Shown here: piece after piece, positions 7,189-14,966 of the stretch
Position numbering within the stretch: the first letter of the stretch is position 1
Layout of the letters: the number at the start of each line of letters is the position of its first letter
Assembly: GCA_964571275.1 (NCBI GenBank)
Contig: CAZNCQ010000125.1
Coordinates: 1 to 19,682, forward strand
DNA: 19,682 nt
Source: DASRQZ01 sp964571275
GTDB lineage: Bacteria > Myxococcota_A > Polyangia > Fen-1088
Direction of reading: 5' to 3'
The notes under the pieces: generated by a model
Told to the model about the DNA's origin: nothing
Database searches by the model: none
What the model saw: the letters and a program-made list of their open reading frames with translations, nothing else
Program-made: the position numbers and the translations under genes

Positions 7189-8022
7189 TCAGAAGAAACG
7201 AAACGCAGAGTGGCTCAGGGTGGCCGCCGAGACACCTGCATCGACCACGACCCGGAGGCGGTAGGTGCCTGCAGCGGGGAAAGTGACGTCGAGAATCTGA
7301 CACGTGTGCACAGATGTCGGCGCGGGTGGCGCCGTAGCTTGCCCGAGGACAGTCGTGGTCCCACCGTCGGCCCCGTCATCGCCGAGCACCTGCAGATGCA
7401 GCAGTCCGGCGACGTCCGGAACGTCGCACTGATCGAGCTCGAAGTGCCGCTGAGGAACCGGATCGGTGATCGTCAAGAATCGATCGACGTTTCCCGGCGA
7501 CGGCCGGAGATAGATTCCGTTCACGCAGCGCACGTCGGGCGCGATCGCGTGCTGCGCGCCTTCGTCGGCCGAGAACAGGCATGGGATCGCGGCCAGGAAC
7601 GGTTGAAACGTCGCGTAGTTGATGAGCGGGGTGTTGTCATTCGCGGCTCCGTCCTGCTGCACCGCCAGGTAGGCGGTGATGTTGCCGTCGGCGCCGGTGA
7701 TCTCGACCGAGCAGCCGATGCCATCCTCGATCTGAGTGCCGAGCGGTCCGGTGCGCAGCGCATCGAGGAGCGTCAGCTGCTGCTCGGTGAGCTGGGCCCG
7801 ATCCGCGTCGAACCCCATCACGCCAGATATGAAGGATTGGCAGGCCAGCGTGATACGCCGGCTGGCGGTCGTCCACACCGGCTGCCCCATCGTCACGTCA
7901 GCCCCCGCGTCGGATGGACTGTCGGGATGGTCCGGGTTCTGAGAGCTGCACCCGAGCGTCAACGTCGCGAGCGTAACGCTCACCGCCAGCACGCCTGTCG
8001 TGGCCAGACCGAGGACCCTCAC
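7189..8022 (-). CDS. Secreted lipoprotein of unknown function
   Basis: 277 residues. The start is GTG 8022, behind a G-rich stretch. The signal (VLAVSVTLATLTLGC) ends in a lipobox with Cys25, followed by a Ser/Asp/Pro linker (CSSQNPDHPDSPSDAG). The mature part has scattered Cys (in LACQSF, GIGCSVEI, IPCLF, VRCVNG, DQCDVPD, HTCQI) that could pair as disulfides. The C-terminal 70 residues look like a beta-sandwich (HTCQILDVTFPAAGTYRLRV), reminiscent of pre-peptidase C-terminal-like jelly rolls, but I cannot assign a family. It lies 80 bp downstream of the MYXO-CTERM protein on the same strand with no clear hairpin between, so co-transcription is possible. A truncated relative of its 3' end follows at 6946-7083. 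Confidence 0.78.
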   Translation of the reverse strand: MRVLGLATTGVLAVSVTLATLTLGCSSQNPDHPDSPSDAGADVTMGQPVWTTASRRITLACQSFISGVMGFDADRAQLTEQQLTLLDALRTGPLGTQIEDGIGCSVEITGADGNITAYLAVQQDGAANDNTPLINYATFQPFLAAIPCLFSADEGAQHAIAPDVRCVNGIYLRPSPGNVDRFLTITDPVPQRHFELDQCDVPDVAGLLHLQVLGDDGADGGTTTVLGQATAPPAPTSVHTCQILDVTFPAAGTYRLRVVVDAGVSAATLSHSAFRFF

Positions 8023-8102
8023 CGGCGCCCCCTATCGATCGCGGGTTGTTTGTTCATGTCCCCCAGCAACGTAGCAATCGGTGCGCCAACTCGAACTGCC
8101 GC

Positions 8103-10805
8103 TCACCGGCGGCGGCGGCGTCCGACCAGAAGCGCGAGCCCAAGGAAGATCAGTGCGCTCGCGAGCGGTTGACCTGCCGGTGGCACGGTTGCGCATCCGC
8201 AGCCGCCGGGCGTCTTGTTGGTCATGTCGGGCTTGCTTCCTCCGGCGCCGCTGTCGAGCCCCGGCGGATGCCCGCCGGTTCCACCCCCGCTGGCGTCGAT
8301 CGACGCTGCGTCGCCAGGAGCGCCGCCACCGCCGTCGCCGCCGGGTGAAACGGGACCGTCGGTGATCCCACCATCGCGACCGCCAGCGCCCGCGCCGCCG
8401 TTCCCACCCGCGCCGCTCGTCCCGCCGCGCCCGCCGCCGCCGCCCGCGCCGGCGTCGGGCGTGGCGCCCGCGTCAGGGTTCGAGCCGCCGATGCAGCCGT
8501 TGTCGATGACGCCGTCGCAATCGTCGTCGCGGCCGTTGCAAACCTCGACCTCGACCGGCGTGGTCTCGACGCACACCACGTTGTTCAGGCCGTCGCACAT
8601 ATAGACGCCTTCCTGGCAAAGGTCCGCGTCGGCACCGTCGCAGGGCGTGTAGACGTAGACCGGCAACTGGCAGACGCCGCCGCAGCCGTTGTTGATGCCC
8701 TCGTCGACGACGCCGTTGCAGTTGTCGTCGATGCCGTTGCAGACCTCGATTCCGGGAGCGACCGCGCCGCTGCACGCGCTCCAGGCCCCGGCCGACACGC
8801 AGGTCCGCGTTCCCGGCGCGCATGGCCCGACGTTGTAACCGCTGCACCGGTGCGCCAGCCCGCCGTCGGGCGCGCACGCGGCGATGGTGAAGGTGTTCAT
8901 CGCCGACGTCGCGGACTGGCCGCAGCTGTCGATCGCGCGCACGTACCAGGTGTGCGTCCCATTGGCGAGATCCGACGGCACGAGCCAGCTCGAGGTCTTG
9001 CCGTCGACGGTCTGGGTCAGGTTGCCGTCGACGTAGATCTCGTACTTGGCGACGCCGCCGGCGTCGCTGGCCGCCATCCAGGTGAACAGCGGCTGGTCGG
9101 CGCTGGACGAGCCGTTCGCGGGCGCGACCAGCACCGGCGCCGTCGGCGCGGTGTAGTCGATGAGCAAGTTGAACGTCTCGATCGACTGCCGCGTGTTGCC
9201 GGCGCGATCGATGGCGACCGCGTACCAGGTGTGCATTCCCGGCGCCAGCGCCACCGACGGCGTCCCACAGGTGGTGAACGAGTCGGCGCCCGTGAACGCG
9301 AGCGCGCCGTCGATCCACAGTTGATAGTTGGCGATGCCGCCCGGATCGGAGGCGACGTTCCAGCACAGATTCGGCGTCGGTGTGCTCGAGCAGCCGTTCA
9401 TGGTCGGCATGAACAAACGAAACTGAGCGGGCTTGGTCGTGTCGACGGTGAACGTGCGCGTCGTCGAGTTGGTGACGTTGCCGACCGCGTCGCGCGCCTG
9501 CACGTTCCATCTGTGCGCGCCGTCGGTGAGCCTGTCGGAGACGGTATAGGTCGTCGTCGTCAGGACCGTGCCGACAGGGTTCGTGTTGCTGGACCCGACG
9601 GTCACGCCGTCGATGTTCAGCAGGTACGTCACGCCGCCCGATCCCTGATCGGCCGCCGCTTGCCAGGAGAACGTCGGGAACTGCTGACTGGTGGCCACGC
9701 CGTCCGCCGGGCTGATGAGCCCGAACACGCGCCCGCCGGTCACCGTCGCCGTGACCGTCTTGTCGTTACACCCGGCCGTCTCCGAGTTGCTGCCGAGCTC
9801 GAGGATGCCGCTCTGGGTGATCCCGGCGGTGAACGTCCCCGATTTGCCGAGACACACGAACTGCGTGCCGCCGCCACCGACGCGCGCGATCAACGTCCCG
9901 TTGTTGCAATTCTGCGTCGGTATGTTGACCTGGTTGACGTACCCGTTGGTGTCGAAGCAAGCGCTGGTGCAGCCGAGAAAGCACCACATCCCGGTCGACG
10001 TCACCGAGATCTGATCGCCCGGGCGGACGTTGATGCCGGTGTTCACCATCCGATCGGTCGGGAAGTTGATGATGTCCGGCGTGTTGTTGCTGTCCAGCTG
10101 GAAGACGCCGCCGCTGCCGGCCGCGGGACCGATGTCGTCGATGGTGAAGGCGCGGCCACCGACGCCGCCCGGCGCCTCGTTGCACCAGCGGATGTTGCCG
10201 GCCACATCCTCGGCCGACACCGCCCAGGTGTGCGGGCCGTCGGTGGGATTGCACGTGCTGGGCAGGAACGAGAAGAAGGCGCCGGTGACGTCGCCGCACA
10301 GCGCGCCGTCGACATAAAAGTGATACTTCGAGAGACCACTTCCACCGTCGGTGGCCGCGGCCCAGCTGAAGCCGGAGTTGTCGCCGCGCACGAATGCGCC
10401 CGCCGCCGGCGCGCTCAACCCGAACGCCGAGGGCGGCGTGGTGTCGACGAAGAACGACGAGGTGCTGCTGTCGAGGGTCAGCGTGCCGTCGGTGGCGCGG
10501 ACCCGCCAGGTGTAGGGGCTGCCGGCTTCCGGCAAGCTCTCCGCGGCGGCGACCGTGTACGAGGTCGCGGTCAAGGCGGTCTTCACCAGCGGCGTTCCGC
10601 TGATCGGCGTCACGGTCAGCGTGTACGACGTCGCGCCCGTCGACGCCGTCCACTTCAAGGTCGGCGTCGCGTTGACATACCCGCCGTTGGCCGGGCTGCT
10701 GAGACTGAACGCGCCAACCGCCGCCCGCGCCTCGCGCGGCGCAACCACCGACGCGACACCGCACACTCCCGCCGCCAGGACGCCCACGCGCACCAAGATC
10801 GACAT
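8103..10805 (-). CDS. MYXO-CTERM surface protein with Ig-like repeats, LecA-like and MopE motifs
   Basis: 900 residues. Order: a signal peptide (1-29); Ig/fibronectin-like modules at about 33-121 and 125-225; a separate beta-domain (234-357) with MVNTGINVRPGDQISVTSTG and GTLIARVGGGG, resembling the LecA/PA-IL galactose-lectin sandwich; three more Ig-like modules (359-455, 459-550, 555-641), each ending in a HTWYVRAID-type strand; a Cys-rich region with two MopE-like metal-binding motifs (CNGIDDNCNGVVDEG at 689-703 and CNGRDDDCDGVIDNGC at 756-771); a Gly/Asp-rich linker (773-862); and a MYXO-CTERM tail (GCGC 868-871, one helix, RRRRR 896-900). This tail is a sorting signal that is cut and moved to the surface in myxobacteria. 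Likely role: surface adhesion or glycan/metal binding. The 7189-8022 lipoprotein lies downstream. Confidence 0.9.
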   Translation of the reverse strand: MSILVRVGVLAAGVCGVASVVAPREARAAVGAFSLSSPANGGYVNATPTLKWTASTGATSYTLTVTPISGTPLVKTALTATSYTVAAAESLPEAGSPYTWRVRATDGTLTLDSSTSSFFVDTTPPSAFGLSAPAAGAFVRGDNSGFSWAAATDGGSGLSKYHFYVDGALCGDVTGAFFSFLPSTCNPTDGPHTWAVSAEDVAGNIRWCNEAPGGVGGRAFTIDDIGPAAGSGGVFQLDSNNTPDIINFPTDRMVNTGINVRPGDQISVTSTGMWCFLGCTSACFDTNGYVNQVNIPTQNCNNGTLIARVGGGGTQFVCLGKSGTFTAGITQSGILELGSNSETAGCNDKTVTATVTGGRVFGLISPADGVATSQQFPTFSWQAAADQGSGGVTYLLNIDGVTVGSSNTNPVGTVLTTTTYTVSDRLTDGAHRWNVQARDAVGNVTNSTTRTFTVDTTKPAQFRLFMPTMNGCSSTPTPNLCWNVASDPGGIANYQLWIDGALAFTGADSFTTCGTPSVALAPGMHTWYAVAIDRAGNTRQSIETFNLLIDYTAPTAPVLVAPANGSSSADQPLFTWMAASDAGGVAKYEIYVDGNLTQTVDGKTSSWLVPSDLANGTHTWYVRAIDSCGQSATSAMNTFTIAACAPDGGLAHRCSGYNVGPCAPGTRTCVSAGAWSACSGAVAPGIEVCNGIDDNCNGVVDEGINNGCGGVCQLPVYVYTPCDGADADLCQEGVYMCDGLNNVVCVETTPVEVEVCNGRDDDCDGVIDNGCIGGSNPDAGATPDAGAGGGGGRGGTSGAGGNGGAGAGGRDGGITDGPVSPGGDGGGGAPGDAASIDASGGGTGGHPPGLDSGAGGSKPDMTNKTPGGCGCATVPPAGQPLASALIFLGLALLVGRRRRR

Positions 10806-10842
10806 TGGCGCACCATCTTATCGGAACAACGGAAAGTGACCA

Positions 10843-10860
10843 ACGCCTGCCGACAGGCGT
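10843..10860 (-). terminator. Stem-loop after the CheA-like kinase gene
   Basis: ACGCCTG (10843-10849) and CAGGCGT (10854-10860) pair perfectly with a 4-base loop, 6 bp beyond the kinase stop codon on the minus strand and 38 bp before the next gene's start. No U-tract follows. It probably ends the kinase transcript at least in part. Confidence 0.45.
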
Positions 10861-10865
10861 CGGCG

Positions 10866-13811
10866 CTACACCGCGCGCGCCGCCGACTCGACGCGCGGCG
10901 CCTCGATCAGCGTCGCGAGCACGAACCGGAACTCGAAGCGCGTCCCCTGCCCCGGCCAGCTCTCGACCTGGATCGTGCCGCCCAGCTGGTGGCAAACTTG
11001 TTGAACCGCCGACAGGCCCACGCCGCGGCCCGAGATGTCCGAGACCACGTCGCGCGTGCTGATGCCGTCGGTGAAGAGCGCCTCGATCAGATCGCGATTG
11101 GTCGTCGCGGGTAGCGCGCGCCGCTCGGCGCGCGCGCGAATCGACTCCCAGTCGATGCCGCAGCCGTCGTCTTCGACGGCGATGACGAACTCGGCGCCCT
11201 CGACGCGGCTTTCGATGGTGACCTGCCCGGCGGGCGCCTTGCCGCAGCGCACGCGTTCCGCCGGCGCCTCGATGCCGTGGTCGACGCAGTTGCGCACGAC
11301 GTGCACGAGCAGACCCAGGAACGAGCGCATCTCGGCGTTCGGCAGCCGCACGCGATGGTCGACGATGCGCGGCTCGACCTCCTTGCCGAGGCGCGTGGCC
11401 AGCTGGCGGATCGTGCGCGCGTAGATCCCCAGCGCGTGCGCGATCGGCGGCTCGCTCCAGCCCCGCGCCAGGCGCAGGAGCTCGGCGTGATCCTCGCGCG
11501 ACTCGAGCAGCTGCAGGAACTCGCTGTGCTCGCTCTCGTCCAGGCGAATGAACGCCTGCGCCTGGTCGCCCAGGAAGACGCTGAAGCTGCCCAGCATCAG
11601 GTCCCAGTCGATCGCCAGCGCCTCGACGGCGGTCGCGACGCGCGCCGACGCCGGATCGCCCTCGATCTCGAACAGGTCCTCGAGCTCGTGGCAGCGGCTG
11701 GCGAAGAGCTCGAAGCCGTAGACCGCGGCGTTGCCCTTGAGCGTGTGCAGCAGGTGGCGCCACTCGGCGCGGTCGGCCGACACGTTCAGGCGCGCGAGCA
11801 TCTGCTCGGTCTCGTCGACGAACGCCTGGAAGCCCTCGCGGTCGCGCAGAAGCTGCCGCACGATCACCGGCAGCTCGCGATGAAGCTGCTGCACGCGATC
11901 CTGCTCCAGCTGCTGTGTCACGTCGACCAGCGTGAACACCAGCTCGGCGAACGCGCCGTCGCGCGACCCTTGGTGGCAGGTCAGGCTGTACGTTCGCCCG
12001 TTCCGCGCGAGGGTGTGTGGCAGCTGCGCCACCGCGACCTCGAACGGCAGCATCTCGTCGGCGACCTGCTCGAGCGCCGCGCGGAACCAGAGCTTGTCCG
12101 GGCTGTCGGCGCCGAACAGGTAGTCGGACAGGTCCCCGCCGGCGGGCGGCGCGCCGAACCACTCCGCGGCCGTGCGCGAGTGAACCTTGGTCAGATGCCC
12201 GTGCCGATCGCAGACCACCAGACCTTCCTTCACGCTGTCGAGCACACCTTGCAGATGCTGGTTGGCGTGAGCGAGCGCCAGCTCGGCGTGGCGGCGCCCG
12301 GTGATGTCCTGGCCCACCGCCTGCACTTCGACGCGGGCGCCGGCGGGCGAGAACAGCGCGCGGTAGGTCCACAGCACCCAGCGCCGCTCGCCGTCGCCGG
12401 CGACGATCTCTTGCTCCCGTTCGAGGATCGGCGCCTGCGCGGTCAGCGCATCGACGCGCGCGCGGTCGGACTCGCCGGTGGGGCCACCCGACAGCGACCA
12501 GACCGAGCGTCCGACCACCTCGGCCGCCGTGACGCCCAGCAGCCGCGCCAGCGCGCCGTTCGCGAACACGACGCGCCCGATGCCGTCGGAGCGACAGATC
12601 AGCTGCGAGCCGTCCTCGACGATCGATCGGTAGCGCTCCTCGCTCTCGCGCAGGCGCGCGCGGCTCTTGCGCGTCAACGTGCGGATCGCGGCGATCAGCG
12701 CCAGGATCACCAGCGATTCACCGCCCATGCCGCCGAGCGCCGCCCAGACGTAAGCGCGGTAACGCTGGTAGAACGAGAACGGCCGGTCGACGACGACGGC
12801 GCCCGGCGGCGCTTGGTCGACGTCCAGGTGCCAGCGCAGGAACGCCGGGTAGCTGAGCATGTAGACATTGGGGCTCTCGCGCACGATCGGCACGTCGGCG
12901 GCGCGCGCGCCGTCGAGGATGCGCAGGCCCATGCGCGCGGCGGTCTCGCCCTGACTGGCGCCGCTGACTACGTAGCCGCCGACGGCGCCGTGGCTGACGG
13001 ACACGTCGGTCAGGCCGAACATCGGCACCGGCGCCGCGTCGATGATGATCCGGTGCGACTCGCCCATCGACAGCGGCGTGCCGGCCCGGTCGCGCATGAA
13101 CATGCCCCAGAACACCACCGCGTCGTCGCGGAGCGCGCGCAGCTGCGCCTGCAATTCGGCGACGGTGACGCCGGAGATCACGCGGAACGCAAAGCGGTTG
13201 CGCCAGCGCGTCTCGACCTCTTCGAGTCGATGAACGTAGCCCGCGCTGGTGGCGCTCTGATCGAAGACGAAGACCAGCTGCTTGGTCGCCGGGCGCAGCT
13301 TCGCGATCCACGCGAAGTTCTTGTCGAGATCGCCCTCTTCGTTGACGCCGGTGACGTTGGAGAAACCGCTGATGCGCGCATCGCGGAATCCGTTGACGCC
13401 GCAGAACACCACCGGCACGCCGGGGAAGAGCTGGTCGCGATAGGTCTTGAGGAAGTCGAGCGCGTCGTCGTCCGATGAGACGATCAGATCGAAGCGCAGG
13501 TTGTGGTACTTGCGCGCGTAGATCTCCGACAGCAGTCGCGCGTATTCGGGCGTGAACGCCTTCTTCGAGTCCATGTACTCGATGAAGAGCTCCACGTCGT
13601 CGCGCGCCTCGAAGACCGACTGCGCGCCGCGCACGATGTTGGCGGTCCAGCGATACGTCGGCTCGTACGAATTCAGGATCAGGACGTTCTTGCGGGGCGG
13701 CGGCGGTGTCGCGGCGCGCGCGGTGCTCCGCGCGCCCGCCAGCAACGCGCAGGCGAACGCCAAGAGTACGATCGAACGAGTGAATCGGCGGCGATGGCGG
13801 GGTGCGAACAT
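10866..13811 (-). CDS. Membrane sensor kinase: ABC-substrate-binding-like sensor, PAS, Hpt, CheA-like ATPase
   Basis: 981 residues. Signal/anchor (11-33), then a periplasmic domain (41-312) of the ABC substrate-binding-like sensor type (NVLILNSYEPTYRWT at its start). A membrane helix lies near 356-376; cytoplasmic PAS domains are at about 390-508 and 515-632. An Hpt-like helical bundle carries the phosphorylatable His689 in HTLKGNAAVYGF. The ATPase is of CheA rather than ordinary kinase type: N box HVVRNCVDHGIEAP (Asn841), G1 EDDGCGID (880-887), G2 GRGVGLSAV. There is no CheA dimerisation-plus-CheW tail; the protein ends right after the ATPase, so it is not tied to a chemoreceptor array by a known adaptor. 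Residue 689 should pass phosphate to a receiver, but none is encoded next to it. Likely a ligand sensor for an unknown small molecule. Confidence 0.9.
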   Translation of the reverse strand: MFAPRHRRRFTRSIVLLAFACALLAGARSTARAATPPPPRKNVLILNSYEPTYRWTANIVRGAQSVFEARDDVELFIEYMDSKKAFTPEYARLLSEIYARKYHNLRFDLIVSSDDDALDFLKTYRDQLFPGVPVVFCGVNGFRDARISGFSNVTGVNEEGDLDKNFAWIAKLRPATKQLVFVFDQSATSAGYVHRLEEVETRWRNRFAFRVISGVTVAELQAQLRALRDDAVVFWGMFMRDRAGTPLSMGESHRIIIDAAPVPMFGLTDVSVSHGAVGGYVVSGASQGETAARMGLRILDGARAADVPIVRESPNVYMLSYPAFLRWHLDVDQAPPGAVVVDRPFSFYQRYRAYVWAALGGMGGESLVILALIAAIRTLTRKSRARLRESEERYRSIVEDGSQLICRSDGIGRVVFANGALARLLGVTAAEVVGRSVWSLSGGPTGESDRARVDALTAQAPILEREQEIVAGDGERRWVLWTYRALFSPAGARVEVQAVGQDITGRRHAELALAHANQHLQGVLDSVKEGLVVCDRHGHLTKVHSRTAAEWFGAPPAGGDLSDYLFGADSPDKLWFRAALEQVADEMLPFEVAVAQLPHTLARNGRTYSLTCHQGSRDGAFAELVFTLVDVTQQLEQDRVQQLHRELPVIVRQLLRDREGFQAFVDETEQMLARLNVSADRAEWRHLLHTLKGNAAVYGFELFASRCHELEDLFEIEGDPASARVATAVEALAIDWDLMLGSFSVFLGDQAQAFIRLDESEHSEFLQLLESREDHAELLRLARGWSEPPIAHALGIYARTIRQLATRLGKEVEPRIVDHRVRLPNAEMRSFLGLLVHVVRNCVDHGIEAPAERVRCGKAPAGQVTIESRVEGAEFVIAVEDDGCGIDWESIRARAERRALPATTNRDLIEALFTDGISTRDVVSDISGRGVGLSAVQQVCHQLGGTIQVESWPGQGTRFEFRFVLATLIEAPRVESAARAV

Positions 13812-13976
13812 GATACGCGGTTGGCGGCTATACGCGTGGAACGAGCTGTCTCCCGATCGGTGGATCGCGCGAAGACTTGATGGTGTGATCCGAAGCGCGC
13901 ATGAAGTCGGGCGATGCGGGGGCAGGTCCAGGCATGTGCGCCACCGCCCACTCCCCGCTCCTGTATCGCGGCCTCT

Positions 13977-14966
13977 TCAGCGATTCGACAGCGGCGGACG
14001 CGCGTCGCCGCGGCGATGGCCGCCGGCGTGGACCTCGGATTTGCGCTCGGGCGCCAGGCCGGCAACCGTCCCGTGCACGGGCACATGCAGCGGCCAATCC
14101 GCCATCCAGGGCGTGGGATCCCAGTAGATCTCCGAAAACTCGTGCGACGGCAGGACCGACAACGTGAACGTGAGATGCCGTATCGAGCGGCCGCTGCCGG
14201 TGTCGCCGACGAGGCCGATCACGTCGCCGGCCCTGACCACCGAGCCGCGCGCCAGCGTGCGCGGAATGCCGGCGAGGTGAAAATACTGGGTGAAGACGTA
14301 GCCGCCGAAGTGAGCCAGCCGCACGTACGCGCCGCCCGGATCGTCGGAGCCGTCGCGCTGGATGCGATCGACGACGCCGTCCGCCGCGGCGTAGACGTGC
14401 TCGCCCCAGAGCTCGCCGCCGAGATCGACGCCGCAATGGCCGGTCGGCCGGCAGGCCGCGGGGCGATCCTTGGGCGCCGGCGGCCCGGATATGTGGCGAT
14501 CGTTCGCGGGCACGCGCCGCACGGGCCCTGGCAGCGGATAAACCCACGGTGCGCGCCCGAAGAGATCGATCCACTCCTCGTCGGACGGCGGCCAGAGCGG
14601 CCCCAGCGTCGGCCCGAAGTGCAAGCGCCTGACCGGCGCCGTCGAATGCACGGTCGGCGCCGGCGGCTCGAACGAGATCGTCTGCGGCTGCCACCGCTCG
14701 TAGAGTTGCCAGAGCGTCTTCGCGCCGGCGACCGCCAGCACGGCCACCGCCACGCGCAGCAGCCAGCGCACCTGCGTGGCCGAGCGGGCCTTCTGGCTCG
14801 CTCGCACCGCGCGGCGCAAGCAGGCCTCGGAGCAGAACGAGTCGTGCACCCACCAGCCGCGCGCCAGGAGCAGCCGCTCCTCGCCGTCCTCGAAGAGGTG
14901 GCCGCACGTCGCGCAGCTGGTGGCGGGCCTGGTCTTCCTCACGGCGTCCTCACTCGTCTCACTCAC
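13977..14966 (-). CDS. Zinc-ribbon/M23 (LytM) paralogue with degenerate metal site
   Basis: 329 residues. N-terminal four-Cys ribbon (Cys18, Cys21, Cys45, Cys49; FCSEAC resembles TRASH/MYM-type fingers), one membrane helix (67-84), a linker, then an M23/LytM domain (about 170-300) outside the membrane. M23 enzymes cut peptidoglycan cross-links using a Zn held by HxxxD and the last His of HxH. Here His177 and Asp181 (GHCGVD) and the catalytic-type His230 (YFHL) are kept, but the HxH is His264-Leu-Thr266 (codon ACG at 14169-14171), so one Zn ligand is missing. The neighbouring upstream paralogue has HLHF at this place. Its ATG overlaps that gene's TGA by 4 bp, so the two are translationally coupled. 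Probably a pseudoenzyme or regulator of the active partner; weak residual activity cannot be excluded. Confidence 0.85.
   Translation of the reverse strand: MSETSEDAVRKTRPATSCATCGHLFEDGEERLLLARGWWVHDSFCSEACLRRAVRASQKARSATQVRWLLRVAVAVLAVAGAKTLWQLYERWQPQTISFEPPAPTVHSTAPVRRLHFGPTLGPLWPPSDEEWIDLFGRAPWVYPLPGPVRRVPANDRHISGPPAPKDRPAACRPTGHCGVDLGGELWGEHVYAAADGVVDRIQRDGSDDPGGAYVRLAHFGGYVFTQYFHLAGIPRTLARGSVVRAGDVIGLVGDTGSGRSIRHLTFTLSVLPSHEFSEIYWDPTPWMADWPLHVPVHGTVAGLAPERKSEVHAGGHRRGDARPPLSNR

Noticed and set aside
8390..8470. GC-rich repetitive DNA that might be a satellite or recombination site
   Set aside because: It is the Gly/Asp-rich linker of the MYXO-CTERM protein, read in frame; irregular codons show no exact repeat unit.
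9766..12372. Long open frame of more than 800 codons on the minus strand across the MYXO-CTERM and kinase genes
   Set aside because: It is an Arg/Ala/Gly-rich shadow in another frame of two clearly recognisable genes; high GC removes stop codons from such frames.
11277..13478. Long plus-strand open frame antisense to the CheA-like kinase
   Set aside because: Composition is dominated by Arg, Gln, Asp and Val with no domain pattern; it mirrors the kinase codons.
14150..14180. A His-Val-His triplet in the alternate frame of the degenerate M23 gene, which might restore the zinc site by a frameshift
   Set aside because: The following segment (WDPTP-WMADWPLHVPVHG) matches the paralogue's IDPEPLIALWPLRVPVDG in the original frame, so the frame is not shifted; the Thr is a substitution.
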